In this document: in pieces, positions 1 to 9,564 of the stretch | How positions within the stretch are numbered: position 1 is the first letter of the stretch | Layout of the letters: every line of letters begins with the position of its first letter | From: Streptomyces longhuiensis | GTDB lineage: Bacteria; Actinomycetota; Actinomycetes; Streptomycetales; Streptomycetaceae | NCBI RefSeq assembly: GCF_020616555.1 | Contig: NZ_CP085173.1 | Span: 5,534,001 to 5,598,000 of the forward strand | DNA: 64,000 nucleotides | Direction: 5' to 3' | The notes under the pieces: generated by a model | What the model saw: the letters and a program-made list of their open reading frames with translations, nothing else | What the model was told of the DNA's origin: nothing | Databases searched by the model: none | Made by a program: the position numbers and the translations under genes

Positions 1-1
1 C

Positions 2-883
2 GGTTCCGTGATCATCGCGGCGGGTCTCGTCGGCTGGTGGCTGGCGCGCCGGATCACGGGGCGTCTGGTCAGGCTGGCCGAGGCGGCGGAGGACGTGGCG
101 GGCACCGGGCACCTCGATGTGCGGGTGCCGGTCACCGGCGGCGACGAGGTGGGCAGCCTGGGGCGCTCCTTCGACCGGATGCTGGGGCGGCTCGCGCGCT
201 CCATGGAGGACCAGCGCCGCCTGGTGCAGGACGCCGGCCATGAACTGCGTACGCCGCTCACCTCGCTGCGTACGAACATCTCGCTGCTGCGCCGTATCGA
301 GGACCTGCCGCCCGCCGCCCGCGAGGAGCTGATCGCCGACCTGGCGCAGGAGTCGCGTGAACTGACCGATCTGGTGAACGAGTTGGTGGAGCTGGCCGCG
401 GGCAAGGAGGACGACGAGCCGGTCGTCGAGGTGGCGCTCGCCGAGACGGCCGAGGACACGGCGGTCCTCGCGCGCCGCCGCACGGGCCGCACGGTCACGG
501 TGCGTTCGCGGGGCGACACGGTGATCCTGGGCCGCCCGGCCTCGCTCCAGAGGGCGGTGTCGAACCTGGTGGAGAACGCCGCCAAGTTCGACAGCGACGG
601 GACCGAGCCGATCGAGATCGTGGTCACGGGCGGCCTCCCGGACGGTGTGCGCGTCACGGTGCTCGACCGGGGGCCCGGCGTCGCGGCCTCGGACCTGGAC
701 CGGGTCTTCGATCGCTTCTACCGCGCGCCGGCCGCCCGCAGCCTGCCCGGATCCGGGCTCGGCCTGTCGATCGTCCAGGAGGTGGCGGCGGCCCACGGGG
801 GCGTGCCGTTCGCGAAGGGGCGTGACGGCGGGGGAGCGGCGATCGGGTTCACGGTGCGGGGGGTGCCGGAGGAGCGGGACTGA
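2..883 (+). CDS. Sensor histidine kinase, C-terminal part (MprB-like)
   Basis: This is the C-terminal 293 residues of a membrane sensor kinase whose start lies before the window. The visible part begins in a membrane segment and runs into a HAMP linker. A HisKA domain follows, with the H-box DAGHELRTPLTSL; the phospho-acceptor His codon is at 239-241. The HATPase_c domain has the N-box (SNLVENAAKFDSD), the G1 box (DRGPGV) and the G2 box (GSGLGLSIV). The H-box context resembles MprB-type kinases of actinobacteria, which pair with OmpR-family regulators. The partner would lie to the left and is not visible. The family call is firm; the signal sensed is unknown. Confidence 0.93.
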   Translation, partial: GSVIIAAGLVGWWLARRITGRLVRLAEAAEDVAGTGHLDVRVPVTGGDEVGSLGRSFDRMLGRLARSMEDQRRLVQDAGHELRTPLTSLRTNISLLRRIEDLPPAAREELIADLAQESRELTDLVNELVELAAGKEDDEPVVEVALAETAEDTAVLARRRTGRTVTVRSRGDTVILGRPASLQRAVSNLVENAAKFDSDGTEPIEIVVTGGLPDGVRVTVLDRGPGVAASDLDRVFDRFYRAPAARSLPGSGLGLSIVQEVAAAHGGVPFAKGRDGGGAAIGFTVRGVPEERD

Positions 884-919
884 GGCCGGCGGGCCGGCAC
901 GGTTGGTCAGGGGTGAGGG

Positions 920-1351
920 TCAGGGCCAGACGAGGCAGTAGGCCTGGTGTCCCGCGTCGTGCAGCCGGTGGCTGAAGTCCTGCCATTCGTGCAGAAGTTG
1001 GTACACGTTGAACGCGTCGCGCGGGCCGCCGCGGTCCGGGACCGTCGACCAGATGAACGCCGCGGCGCCCACGGCCTCCTCGCCGACCCCGCGCAGCGGG
1101 TCGACGACCGTCATGGGCAGCTTCACGACCGCGTAGTCGGGGTGCAGGACGACCAGTTCCAGCGGGGGGACCTTGTGCAGAGGTATGCCCTCTATGCCGG
1201 TGAGGACCATCGCGGCCATCGTCTCCGGCTTGATCTTGGTGAACATGCCGCCCATGCCGAGCTCGTCACCGCCGAGCTCCTCGGGGCGCATCGAGATGGG
1301 GACACGGGCCGCCGTGGCGCCGTCGGGCGCGCCGAAGTATTTGTACGTCAC
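920..1351 (-). CDS. Conserved hypothetical protein, 143 aa
   Basis: I do not recognise a named family. The protein is soluble, with no signal peptide or membrane segment, and ends in an aromatic stretch (AYCLVWP). I chose the GTG at 1351 because the protein-like sequence (VTYKYFGAP...) starts there. The same frame stays open to an ATG at 1519, but that extension is Arg/Ala/Gly-rich and low in complexity, so it looks like non-coding high-GC sequence. The gene converges on the kinase, leaving a 36-base gap. The hydrophobic, well-spaced composition supports a real gene. Its function is unknown. Confidence 0.65.
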   Translation of the reverse strand: MTYKYFGAPDGATAARVPISMRPEELGGDELGMGGMFTKIKPETMAAMVLTGIEGIPLHKVPPLELVVLHPDYAVVKLPMTVVDPLRGVGEEAVGAAAFIWSTVPDRGGPRDAFNVYQLLHEWQDFSHRLHDAGHQAYCLVWP

Positions 1352-1803
1352 CCCCACCCGGCCACCATTCCTGCTCCCGGTCCCGCCCAGTGCCTGCCCG
1401 GCGTCCGCTTCGTCCGCCGGTGCCGCTGCCGCCTCCGCGTCGCGCCGGTGCTTTCCCCGCCGGGCACGCCGGGGGCCCAGATCGTCGGTCCCCTCGCCCA
1501 GTCCGCCACCGCGATGCATATCTCCACCCGACTGCTTTTCCAGGGCGCCTCGCCCCTTTTCTAGGCCGCGCGGCCACCACCGCGCAACCCGATCATCGTG
1601 TCAGTGACCTCCCCCACGGTCACTCGCCGAAACGTCCGGTGGAAACACCTGCGCGGGCCGGGGAGCGAACCCCGAGCCGGCGTGCAGCGTGAACGGTCCG
1701 CGAGCGGCCCATCCCCTGGGAGTTTAGGTAGTCGGTTCCCGCCGTGGCCAGAGAAGCAGGGGATGAGCCGGGCTCCGCGGACCCTGCCCGTACGCTGAGA
1801 GGC
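1352..1803. other. Intergenic region before hemL
   Basis: This 452-base stretch separates the leftward gene ending at 920 from the rightward hemL. I find no convincing gene in it. It should hold divergent promoters. The clearest candidate is TACGCT at 1791-1796, a plausible -10 hexamer seven bases before the hemL ATG. Confidence 0.5.
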
Positions 1804-3168
1804 ATGGCAGAGGCGAACAACATCCCCGGGTCCGCGGCGCCGCCGTCGGGCGCGACCGCACCGTACCCCTATGAAGCACCGGTCTCGCAGGGTCTCTTCG
1901 ACCGCGCGGCCCTCGTGACGCCGGGCGGCGTGAACTCGCCCGTACGCGCGTTCCGTGCCGTGGGCGGTACGCCCCGGTTCATGGTGTCCGGTACCGGTCC
2001 GTACCTCACCGATGCCGACGGTCGCGAGTACGTCGACCTCGTCTGCTCCTGGGGGCCGATGATCCTCGGCCATTCCCGTCCCGAGGTCATCGCGGCCGTC
2101 CAGGACGCCGTCGCGCGCGGCACGTCCTTCGGTACGCCGGGTGAGGGCGAGGTCGCCCTGGCCGAGGAGATCGTCGCGCGGATCGCGCCGGTCGAGCAGG
2201 TGCGGCTGGTGTCCAGCGGGACCGAGGCGACCATGTCCGCGATCCGGCTCGCCCGCGGGTTCACCGGGCGCGCCAAGGTGATCAAGTTCGCCGGCTGCTA
2301 CCACGGACACGTGGACGCGCTGCTCGCCGCCGCGGGTTCGGGTGTGGCGACCTTCGGGCTGCCGGACACCCCGGGTGTGACCGGTGCCCAGGCGGGCGAC
2401 ACCATCGTCGTCCCGTACAACGACCTCGACGCCGTGCGGGCCGCGTTCGCCGCGAACGAGGGCCAGGTCGCCTGTGTCATCACCGAGGCGTCGCCGGGCA
2501 ACATGGGCGTCGTGCCGCCGCTCGACGGCTTCAACCAGGGCCTCGCGGACCTGTGCCGCGCGAACGGCGCGCTGTACATCTCCGACGAGGTCATGACCGG
2601 CTTCCGCACGTCGAAGGCCGGCTGGTACGGCGTCGACGGGGTGGCGCCCGACCTGATGACGTTCGGCAAGGTCATGGGCGGTGGCTTCCCGGCCGCCGCG
2701 TTCGGTGGCCGCGCGGACGTCATGGGGCACCTCGCCCCGGCGGGGCCCGTCTACCAGGCGGGCACGCTCTCCGGGAACCCGATCGCGACGGCGGCCGGTG
2801 TCGCGCAGCTGCGGCTGCTCGACGACGCCGCGTACGCGAAGATCGACGCGGTCTCCGAGGAGCTGCGCACCCTGGTGGGCGCCGCGCTCACCAAGGAGGG
2901 CGTCGCGCACCGCGTGCAGAGCGCCTCGAACATGTTCTCCGTGTTCTTCACGGAGAACGAGGTGCGCAACTACGAGGACGCGAAGGCGCAGGAGTCCTTC
3001 CGCTTCACCGCGTTCTTCCACTCGATGCTGGCGCAGGGCGTCTATCTGCCGCCGTCGGCCTTCGAGTCCTGGTTCGTCTCCACTGCCCATGACGAGCGGG
3101 CGGTCGAGCGCATCGCCGCCGCGCTCCCCGGTGCCGCGCGCGCGGCTGCGGAGGCCACGCAAGCATGA
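1804..3168 (+). CDS. hemL: Glutamate-1-semialdehyde 2,1-aminomutase
   Basis: This PLP enzyme converts glutamate-1-semialdehyde to 5-aminolevulinate, the first dedicated tetrapyrrole precursor in the C5 pathway. It has 454 residues. Class III aminotransferase signatures are clear: the [13 protein letters not shown] entry motif, SSGTEAT for phosphate binding, YHGHVD, the DEVMTGFR segment, and the PLP-binding Lys289 in [17 protein letters not shown]. The ATG at 1804 is preferred over an upstream in-frame ATG at 1744, because the earlier segment is unlike family N-termini. A -10-like TACGCT ends seven bases before it, which suggests a leaderless or near-leaderless message. The stop overlaps the next start (ATGA). 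Haem made here is needed by the cytochrome c genes downstream. Confidence 0.97.
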   Translation: MAEANNIPGSAAPPSGATAPYPYEAPVSQGLFDRAALVTPGGVNSPVRAFRAVGGTPRFMVSGTGPYLTDADGREYVDLVCSWGPMILGHSRPEVIAAVQDAVARGTSFGTPGEGEVALAEEIVARIAPVEQVRLVSSGTEATMSAIRLARGFTGRAKVIKFAGCYHGHVDALLAAAGSGVATFGLPDTPGVTGAQAGDTIVVPYNDLDAVRAAFAANEGQVACVITEASPGNMGVVPPLDGFNQGLADLCRANGALYISDEVMTGFRTSKAGWYGVDGVAPDLMTFGKVMGGGFPAAAFGGRADVMGHLAPAGPVYQAGTLSGNPIATAAGVAQLRLLDDAAYAKIDAVSEELRTLVGAALTKEGVAHRVQSASNMFSVFFTENEVRNYEDAKAQESFRFTAFFHSMLAQGVYLPPSAFESWFVSTAHDERAVERIAAALPGAARAAAEATQA

Positions 3169-3860
3169 CCACTGCCGGCAAGTCAGACCAGGACATCACC
3201 GTCGTCCACGTGATGCGGCACGGAGAGGTGCACAACCCGGAGGGGATCCTGTACGGGCGGCTGCCCGACTACCACCTCTCCGAGCTCGGCCGGCAGATGG
3301 CCGACCGGGTCGCCGAGCACCTGTCCTCGCGTGACGTGACCCATGTCGTGGCCTCGCCGCTGGACCGGGCGCAGGAGACGGCGACGCCGATCGCGAAGGC
3401 GCACGGGCTCGACCTGGCGACCGACGACCGGCTCATCGAGGCGGGCAACGTCTTCCAGGGCAAGACCTTCGGCGTCGGCGACGGCGCGCTGCGCAAGCCG
3501 GAGAACTGGAAGCACCTCGTCAACCCGTTCAAGCCGTCGTGGGGCGAGCCGTACGTCGAGCAGGTCGTGCGGATGATGGGCGCCCTCGACGCGGCGAAGG
3601 ACGCGGCGCGGGGTCACGAGGCGGTGTGCGTCAGCCACCAGCTGCCGATCTGGATCGTGCGCAGCTTCGTGGAGAAGCGCCGGCTGTGGCACGACCCGCG
3701 CAAGCGGCAGTGCACGCTCGCCTCGCTCACGACGTTCACCTATCGCGGCGACAAGATCGTGTCCGTCGGCTACACGGAGCCCGCGCGCGATCTCGTGCCC
3801 GCCCATCTCCTCGCGGGCGCCAAGCCCGTGAAGGGGAAGGACAAGGCGTTCGGCGCGTAG
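3165..3860 (+). CDS. Histidine phosphatase family protein
   Basis: This is a 231-residue member of the phosphoglycerate-mutase-like histidine phosphatase superfamily. The RHG motif (Arg18-His19-Gly20) supplies the nucleophilic His. [11 protein letters not shown] holds the conserved Arg, and His158 in CVSHQLPIW is the second catalytic His. It starts inside the hemL stop codon (ATGA), so it is probably translationally coupled to hemL. In Streptomyces such a gene commonly sits between hemL and the cytochrome c biogenesis genes. The substrate cannot be deduced. The C-terminus is lysine-rich ([12 protein letters not shown]). Confidence 0.9.
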   Translation: MTTAGKSDQDITVVHVMRHGEVHNPEGILYGRLPDYHLSELGRQMADRVAEHLSSRDVTHVVASPLDRAQETATPIAKAHGLDLATDDRLIEAGNVFQGKTFGVGDGALRKPENWKHLVNPFKPSWGEPYVEQVVRMMGALDAAKDAARGHEAVCVSHQLPIWIVRSFVEKRRLWHDPRKRQCTLASLTTFTYRGDKIVSVGYTEPARDLVPAHLLAGAKPVKGKDKAFGA

Positions 3861-3945
3861 CGCTTTCGGCACTCGGTACCCGGTGTGTTCGGCGCATGGC
3901 CGTCGGTATTTGCCCAACTTTGTTCTCCCTGCAGGAACCGCAGTG

Positions 3946-4000
3946 TTCGTCGCGCCCTCTAACGGGGTGCCCGTCTCGTACGGGAACGGGGCGCGACGAA
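3946..4000. repeat. Long inverted repeat before the lipoprotein gene
   Basis: A perfect 12-bp inverted repeat has arms TTCGTCGCGCCC (3946-3957) and GGGCGCGACGAA (3989-4000). It encloses a second 5-bp hairpin (CCCGT/ACGGG). It ends 13 bases before the ATG at 4014 and lacks a T-run, so a structured leader or operator is more likely than a terminator. Confidence 0.5.
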
Positions 4001-4013
4001 TGGGGACCAGGGA

Positions 4014-5255
4014 ATGCCGGACATCACACGAAGGGGACTGATCGGGCTCGGAGCGGGTGCGGCGGCCGCCGCCCTCGCCGGGTGCGGTACCAGTAAGGGA
4101 CAGGGCGGCGGGACGTCCGTGCCGCCGGGCGACAGGCCCGAGGGCGGCGCCGGCAAGCCCGACAAGCCCGCGGCCCGGCCGATCGGCGACGGCTCGACGT
4201 CGTACACCGGCAAGCAGCCGAACCAGCCGGGCAGGCCCGTTCCCCTCGAACCCGGCGAGCAGCCGCCGCAGTTCGTGATCTTTTCCTGGGACGGCGCGGG
4301 CGAGGTCGGCAACGGCCTCTTCCCGCGCTTCCTCGAACTGGCCGAGAACCACGGCGCCCACATGACGTTCTTCCTCTCCGGCCTCTATCTGCTGCCGGAG
4401 TCGAAGAAGCGGCTGTACCGTCCGCCGAACAACGGGGTCGGCGCCTCCGACATCGGCTACCTCACCGACGCCCACATCAAGGAGACGCTGAAGTACGTCC
4501 GCCAGGCCTGGCTGGAAGGCCATGAGATCGGCACGCACTTCAACGGCCACTTCTGCGCGGGCACCGGCACCGTCGCCAACTGGACCCCGGCGCAGTGGCG
4601 CAGCGAGATAGACCAGGCCAAGTCGTTCGTCAAGGAGTGGCGCACGAACACGGGCTGGCACGACCTGCCCTCGCTGCCCTTCGACTACGAGAAGGAGCTC
4701 GTCGGCGGCCGCACACCTTGCCTGCTCGGCCAGGACAACCTGCTGCCCACGGCCCGCGAACTCGGCTGGCGCTACGACGCCTCGTCGCCGGGCGGCCGGC
4801 AGCGCTGGCCCTCCAAGCGGGGCGGGGTGTGGGACCTGCCGCTCCAGGCCGTGCCGTTCCCCGGGCGCAGCTTCGAGGTCCTCTCGATGGACTACAACAT
4901 GCTGGCCAACCAGTCGGTGAACACCACCAGGGCGCCCGCCTACAACTACCCGCGCTGGCGCAAGCAGTCGGCCGAGGCCTACATAGCCGGCTTCGACCGG
5001 GCATACGAGACGAACCGGGCGCCGTTCTTCATAGGCAACCACTTCGAGGAGTGGAACGGCGGCATCTATATGGACTCCGTCGAAGAGGCGCTCAAGCACA
5101 TCGCCGGCAAGAAGGACGTACGCCTCGTCTCCTTCCGCCAGTTCGTCGACTGGCTGGACGTCCAGGATCCGAAGGTCCTCGACAAGCTGCGCTCGCTCGA
5201 CGTCGGGGTGCGCCCCGACGGTGGCTGGAAGAGCTACCTCAAAGCCGCGGCGTGA
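4014..5255 (+). CDS. Tat-exported lipoprotein, polysaccharide deacetylase-like
   Basis: This 413-residue secreted protein carries a twin-arginine signal (TRRGLIG, Arg6-Arg7) and a lipobox LAGC with Cys24, so it is probably exported folded and lipid-anchored. A Gly/Pro-rich linker follows. The catalytic half resembles NodB-type deacetylases: FSWDGAGE holds the presumed catalytic Asp, GTHFNGH gives a His-x3-His metal pair (His175, His179), and GGRTP matches the third conserved motif. The substrate is probably a cell-envelope polymer, but this is inference. It lies directly before resA and in the same orientation, separated by a weak hairpin. Confidence 0.82.
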   Translation: MPDITRRGLIGLGAGAAAAALAGCGTSKGQGGGTSVPPGDRPEGGAGKPDKPAARPIGDGSTSYTGKQPNQPGRPVPLEPGEQPPQFVIFSWDGAGEVGNGLFPRFLELAENHGAHMTFFLSGLYLLPESKKRLYRPPNNGVGASDIGYLTDAHIKETLKYVRQAWLEGHEIGTHFNGHFCAGTGTVANWTPAQWRSEIDQAKSFVKEWRTNTGWHDLPSLPFDYEKELVGGRTPCLLGQDNLLPTARELGWRYDASSPGGRQRWPSKRGGVWDLPLQAVPFPGRSFEVLSMDYNMLANQSVNTTRAPAYNYPRWRKQSAEAYIAGFDRAYETNRAPFFIGNHFEEWNGGIYMDSVEEALKHIAGKKDVRLVSFRQFVDWLDVQDPKVLDKLRSLDVGVRPDGGWKSYLKAAA

Positions 5256-5277
5256 GCATCGCGCCGCACCCTGAATG

Positions 5278-5299
5278 ACCCCTCCTGAAATGGGGTTTT
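5278..5299 (+). terminator. Weak hairpin with T-run after the lipoprotein gene
   Basis: ACCCC (5278-5282) pairs with GGGGT (5292-5296) across a 9-base loop, followed by TTTC. The stem is short, so termination may be partial and resA may be co-transcribed. Confidence 0.4.
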
Positions 5300-5354
5300 C
5301 CGTACGCAAGGGGGGTGCGGAAGATCCCCTAAACAGACATGCGAAACTTTTCAC

Positions 5355-5975
5355 ATGAGTGCCGACTGCCGCGTTTCCCCCCTCGCTGCATCCAAGCGCC
5401 GTACCGCCCTCCTCGCCGCGGGGGCCGCGGTCGCTGCGCTGACGCTCTCCGCATGCAGCTCCGGCGGAACGTCCGGCGGTGGCAACAACACCAACTTCGT
5501 GACGAACTCCGGCGGCATCTCCACCGTCGACAAGGGTGACCGGCACGACGCGCCGAAGCTGGACGGCAAGGATCTGGAGGGCAAGCCCCTCGACCTCGCC
5601 GACTACAAGGGCAAGGTCATCGTGCTGAACGTGTGGGGCTCCTGGTGCCCGCCGTGCCGCGCCGAGGCCAACTACTTCTCGGAGGTCGCGAACGAGACCA
5701 AGGGCAAGGATGTCCAGTTCATCGGCATCAACACCCGCGATCCGCAGACCGAACCGGCCCTCCAGTTCGAGAAGGACCACAACATCCCGTACCCGAGCTT
5801 CTACGACCCCTCGGGCAAGCTGATGCTGCGGTTCGAGAAGGGCACCCTCAACCCGCAGTCCATCCCGTCCACGCTCGTCATCGACCGCGACGGCAAGATC
5901 GCCGCCCGCTCGCTGCGCGCGCTCAGCGAGGACAAGCTGCGCAAGATGGTCGACCCCGTGATCGCGGAGAAGTGA
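5355..5975 (+). CDS. resA: TlpA/ResA-type thiol-disulfide oxidoreductase, lipoprotein
   Basis: This 206-residue, membrane-anchored thioredoxin-fold protein keeps apocytochrome c haem-binding cysteines reduced on the outer face of the membrane. It has a basic N-terminus, a hydrophobic signal and a lipobox LSAC (Cys34). The redox pair is Cys98-Pro-Pro-Cys101 in WGSWCPPC, followed by the conserved cis-Pro region near PSTLVIDRDG. It is the first gene of a System II cytochrome c maturation operon; the next start is six bases after its stop. Its electrons probably come from the CcdA protein encoded next. Confidence 0.93.
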   Translation: MSADCRVSPLAASKRRTALLAAGAAVAALTLSACSSGGTSGGGNNTNFVTNSGGISTVDKGDRHDAPKLDGKDLEGKPLDLADYKGKVIVLNVWGSWCPPCRAEANYFSEVANETKGKDVQFIGINTRDPQTEPALQFEKDHNIPYPSFYDPSGKLMLRFEKGTLNPQSIPSTLVIDRDGKIAARSLRALSEDKLRKMVDPVIAEK

Positions 5976-5981
5976 GCGACG

Positions 5982-6758
5982 GTGCACGCCACGCTCACCG
6001 CTCTCGCCGCTGAAGGCGGAGTGAGCAACACCGTCGAGAGCGGTGCGCTCCTGCTCGCTCTGCCGATCGCCGTGCTCGGCGGTCTCCTCTCGTTCTTCTC
6101 GCCCTGCGTCCTGCCCCTCGTGCCCGGCTATCTGTCGTACGTGACGGGGGTCAGCGGCACCGACCTGGCCGACGCGCGGCGCGGGCGGATGGCCCTGGGC
6201 GCCGGACTCTTCGTCCTCGGCTTCACCGCCGTCTTCGTCTCCGGCGGGGCGCTCTTCGGCTACTTCGGCGAGACGCTCCAGGAGTACCAGGACACCCTCA
6301 CCAAGATCCTGGGTGTCCTGATGGTCCTCATGGGGATCTTCTTCATGGGCATGATGCCCTGGCTCACCCAGCGCGAATTCCGCTTCCACAAGCGGCCGGT
6401 GACCGGGCTGATCGGCGCTCCGGTGCTCGGCGCCCTGTTCGGTATCGGCTGGACCCCCTGCATCGGCCCGACGCTCGCCTCCGTGACCGCTCTGTCGTTC
6501 AACGAGGCGAGCGCGGGGCGCGGGGCCATACTGACCGTTGCGTACTGCGCCGGGCTCGGTGTTCCTTTCGTGCTCGCCGCGGTCGCCTTCCGCAAGGCGC
6601 TCGGCGCCTTCGGCTGGGTCAAGAAGCACTACGCCTGGGTGATGCGGATCGGCGGCATCATGATGATCTTTACCGGAGTGCTGCTGCTCACAGGAGCCTG
6701 GGACACCCTCGTCCAGCAGATGCAGACCTGGTCCAACGGCTTCACGGTGGGAATCTGA
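5982..6758 (+). CDS. ccdA: Cytochrome c biogenesis protein CcdA
   Basis: This 258-residue polytopic membrane protein of the DsbD/CcdA family passes reducing equivalents from cytoplasmic thioredoxin to ResA. The two redox cysteines sit in the usual membrane motifs: SFFSPCVLPLVPGYLSYVTG (Cys42) and GWTPCIGPTLASVTAL. About six hydrophobic segments are visible. The start is the GTG at 5982. An in-frame GTG at 6021, directly preceded by GAAGGCGGA, is an alternative that would remove 13 residues. It sits between resA and resB with short gaps, as expected for a single operon. Confidence 0.93.
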   Translation: MHATLTALAAEGGVSNTVESGALLLALPIAVLGGLLSFFSPCVLPLVPGYLSYVTGVSGTDLADARRGRMALGAGLFVLGFTAVFVSGGALFGYFGETLQEYQDTLTKILGVLMVLMGIFFMGMMPWLTQREFRFHKRPVTGLIGAPVLGALFGIGWTPCIGPTLASVTALSFNEASAGRGAILTVAYCAGLGVPFVLAAVAFRKALGAFGWVKKHYAWVMRIGGIMMIFTGVLLLTGAWDTLVQQMQTWSNGFTVGI

Positions 6759-6761
6759 TCC

Positions 6762-8462
6762 ATGAGCACGACTGAATCCGGCAAGACCAACGAGGTGAGC
6801 GGCGACGAGCTCGGCGCGGCCGGCTCGCACCTGTCCACCGCTCCGCAGGAGGACCGCGACCCGACCCTGCCCCGGCTGGGCGTGATCGGCTGGGTCCGCT
6901 GGTTCTGGCGGCAGCTCACCTCGATGCGCGTCGCGCTGATCCTGCTCTTCATGCTCTCGCTCGGGGCGATCCCCGGCTCGCTGATCCCGCAGTCCGGGGT
7001 CGACGAGATGAAGGTGCAGACGTTCAAGGACGCGCACACGACGGTCTCGCCGGTCTACGACAAGCTGGGCCTGTTCCACGTCTACAGCTCGGTGTGGTTC
7101 TCCGCGATCTACATCCTGCTGTTCATCTCCCTCATCGGCTGCATCGTCCCGCGCACCTGGCAGTTCGTCGGGCAGCTGCGCGGCCGGGCCCCCGGCGCCC
7201 CCAAGCGCTTCACGCATCTGCCCGCGTCCGCGACCTGGCGCACCGACGCAGAGCCGGAGCAGGTCCGCGCGGCGGCCCTCGAGATCCTCCGCAAGCGCCG
7301 CTTCCGCGCCCACATCGCCGGTGACGCCGTCGCCTCCGAGAAGGGCTATCTGCGCGAGGCCGGCAACCTGGTCTTCCACATCGCGCTGATCGTGATGCTG
7401 ATCGCCTTCGCCTGGGGCCAGCTCTTCAAGTCCGAGGGCGGCAAGCTGATGGTCGAGGGCGACGGAGGCTTCTCCAACGCCCTGCCGATGTACGACGACT
7501 TCAAGTCGGGCAACCTCTTCAACTCCGACACCGACCTGACGCCGTTCAGCTTCCAGCTCGACAAGTTCGACGGGACGTACGAGCGCAACGGGCCGAACAA
7601 GGGGAGCCCGCGCGTCTACCGCGCCAACGTGACCTACAGCGTCGGCGCGACAGGCAAGGAGCAGAAGACCGCGATCCAGGTCAACGACCCCCTGGAGATC
7701 GACGGGACCAAGGTCTACCTCAACGGCCACGGCTACGCGCCCACCGTCACCGTCCGGGACGGCCGCGGCAAGATCGTCTCCCGGCAGGCCGTGCCGCTGC
7801 TGCCCATCGACTCGAACGTCACCTCCACCGGTGCCATCAAGATCATGGACGGCTACCGCGACAAGAACGGCAAGCGGGAACAGCTCGGCTTCAACGCCTT
7901 CTTCGTGCCGACCTTCGCGGGGTCCGGGAAGGGCAACATGTTCTCCCAGTTCCCCGCGCTCGACTACCCCGTCCTCGCACTGTCCGCGTACCACGGAAGC
8001 CTGGGTGTCGACTCCGGTATCCCGCAGAACGTGTACCAACTGGACACCTCCAAGATGAAGAAGTTCACGGACTCGAAGGGGGAGCTGCTCAAGACACGGC
8101 TGCGGCCCGGCGAGACCATGAAGCTTCCGAACGGTGCCGGGTCGATCACGTTCGACAAGGACATCAAGCAGTGGGCGAGCTTCCAGATCACCCACCAGCC
8201 CGGCGACGGCTGGGCCCTCGCCGGAGCGCTCGCCGCCATCGCGGGCCTCGCCGGCTCCCTGTTCATCCAGCGCCGCCGCGTCTGGGTCCGGGCGACCCCC
8301 GGAGCCGACGGAGTCACCGTCGTCGAGATGGGCGGTCTCGGCCGCAGTGAGTCCTCGAAGGTGGCCGAAGAACTCGGCGACCTGGCCGCACACCTCCACG
8401 AACAGGCGCCCAGCGCCGCCGATCCCCAACCTGCTGTTCCTGCCGAAGGGGCTGAGAAGTGA
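6762..8462 (+). CDS. resB: Cytochrome c biogenesis protein ResB (Ccs1)
   Basis: This 566-residue protein forms the haem-delivery and ligation complex of System II with the CcsB protein encoded next. The N-terminus is acidic and hydrophilic. Transmembrane segments follow around LTSMRVALILLFMLSLGAIPGSLIP and IYILLFISLIGC, then EAGNLVFHIALIVMLIAFAWG. A large extracytoplasmic domain comes next, and a final segment (ALAGALAAIAGLAGSLFI) precedes a charged tail. This is the standard ResB layout. It starts three bases after ccdA, and its stop overlaps the ccsB start (GTGA). Confidence 0.93.
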   Translation: MSTTESGKTNEVSGDELGAAGSHLSTAPQEDRDPTLPRLGVIGWVRWFWRQLTSMRVALILLFMLSLGAIPGSLIPQSGVDEMKVQTFKDAHTTVSPVYDKLGLFHVYSSVWFSAIYILLFISLIGCIVPRTWQFVGQLRGRAPGAPKRFTHLPASATWRTDAEPEQVRAAALEILRKRRFRAHIAGDAVASEKGYLREAGNLVFHIALIVMLIAFAWGQLFKSEGGKLMVEGDGGFSNALPMYDDFKSGNLFNSDTDLTPFSFQLDKFDGTYERNGPNKGSPRVYRANVTYSVGATGKEQKTAIQVNDPLEIDGTKVYLNGHGYAPTVTVRDGRGKIVSRQAVPLLPIDSNVTSTGAIKIMDGYRDKNGKREQLGFNAFFVPTFAGSGKGNMFSQFPALDYPVLALSAYHGSLGVDSGIPQNVYQLDTSKMKKFTDSKGELLKTRLRPGETMKLPNGAGSITFDKDIKQWASFQITHQPGDGWALAGALAAIAGLAGSLFIQRRRVWVRATPGADGVTVVEMGGLGRSESSKVAEELGDLAAHLHEQAPSAADPQPAVPAEGAEK

Positions 8463-9550
8463 ATCTCGCCGCCGCAACCAACGAGAATCTCGCGCACATC
8501 AGCAATGTGCTGATCTACTCGTCGATGGCCGTGTACCTCCTGGCCTTCTTCGCGCACATGGCCGAGTGGCTCTTCGGCAGCCGCAGCAAGGTCGGCCGCA
8601 CCGCCGCCGCGCTGACGCAGAAGGCCACCGCGCAGGCCGCGGCCGGCTCCGTGAAGGTGCAGGTCAAGGAGAAGAACGGCGGCACCGCCGTCCTGGAGCG
8701 GCCCAGCGTCGTGACCCGCGCCGTCTCCGGCACGCGGGACGTACCCGACGGTCCCGGCGCCTCCGGCGGCGACGAGCAGGGTGACCTCTATGGCCGTATC
8801 GCGGTGTCCCTCACCGTGCTCGCGTTCCTCGTCGAGGCGAGTGGTGTTCTCACCCGCGCGCTCTCCGTGCAGCGCGCGCCGTGGGGCAACATGTACGAGT
8901 TCAACATCACCTTCTCCACCGTCGCCGTCGCTGTGTACCTCGGCCTCATGCTGGCGAAGAAGAACATCGGCTGGCTCGGCCTCCCGCTGGTCACCACGGT
9001 CCTCCTCGATCTCGGCCTCGCTGTCACCGTCTTGTACACCGCCAGCGACCAGTTGGTTCCCGCCCTTCACTCGTACTGGCTGTACATCCACGTCTCCACC
9101 GCGATCTTCTGCGGCGCGGTGTTCTACGTGGGCGCGGTCAGCACGCTGCTCTACCTCTTCCGCGACGCGTACGAGAACAAGCTGGCGAACGGCGGCAAGC
9201 CCGGGAAGTTCGCGACCTCCGTCCTGGAGCGCCTGCCCGCCGCGGCCTCGCTCGACAAGTTCTCCTACCGCGTGAACGCGGCCGTCTTCCCGCTGTGGAC
9301 GTTCACGATCATCGCGGGCGCGATCTGGGCCGGCGACGCCTGGGGCCGCTACTGGGGCTGGGACCCCAAGGAGACCTGGTCGTTCATCACCTGGGTCGCC
9401 TACGCCTGCTACCTGCACGCCCGCGCGACCGCCGGATGGAAGGGCCGCAAGGCCGCCTACCTGGCCCTGATCGCGTTCGCCTGCTGGCTGTTCAACTACT
9501 ACGGCGTGAACATCTTCGTGACCGGCAAGCACTCCTACGCCGGCGTCTGA
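8459..9550 (+). CDS. ccsB: Cytochrome c haem-handling protein CcsB (ResC)
   Basis: This 363-residue polytopic protein of the HMP (haem-handling) family presents haem for attachment to apocytochrome c. The tryptophan-rich WWD-type signature is clear in WGRYWGWDPKETWSFITWV. Conserved haem-ligand His candidates lie in LHSYWLYIHVS and CYLHARA. The N-terminal segment (ISNVLIYSSMAVYLLAFFAH) is followed by a soluble insertion of about 70 residues before the remaining membrane helices. It overlaps resB by four bases. A strong hairpin follows, so it is the last gene of the operon. Confidence 0.95.
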   Translation: MNLAAATNENLAHISNVLIYSSMAVYLLAFFAHMAEWLFGSRSKVGRTAAALTQKATAQAAAGSVKVQVKEKNGGTAVLERPSVVTRAVSGTRDVPDGPGASGGDEQGDLYGRIAVSLTVLAFLVEASGVLTRALSVQRAPWGNMYEFNITFSTVAVAVYLGLMLAKKNIGWLGLPLVTTVLLDLGLAVTVLYTASDQLVPALHSYWLYIHVSTAIFCGAVFYVGAVSTLLYLFRDAYENKLANGGKPGKFATSVLERLPAAASLDKFSYRVNAAVFPLWTFTIIAGAIWAGDAWGRYWGWDPKETWSFITWVAYACYLHARATAGWKGRKAAYLALIAFACWLFNYYGVNIFVTGKHSYAGV

Positions 9551-9564
9551 CACCGCGACAGCGA

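Noticed and set aside
1744..1803. An upstream in-frame start for hemL
   Set aside because: The 20 extra residues are unlike HemL N-termini, and a -10-like TACGCT lies within this stretch, just before the ATG at 1804.
3183..8477. A very long open frame (about 1,760 codons) on the minus strand
   Set aside because: It lies antisense to hemL-adjacent and cytochrome c biogenesis genes with clear family motifs. Its translation is Arg/Gly/Val/Glu-rich without domains. Long antisense frames are normal at this GC content.
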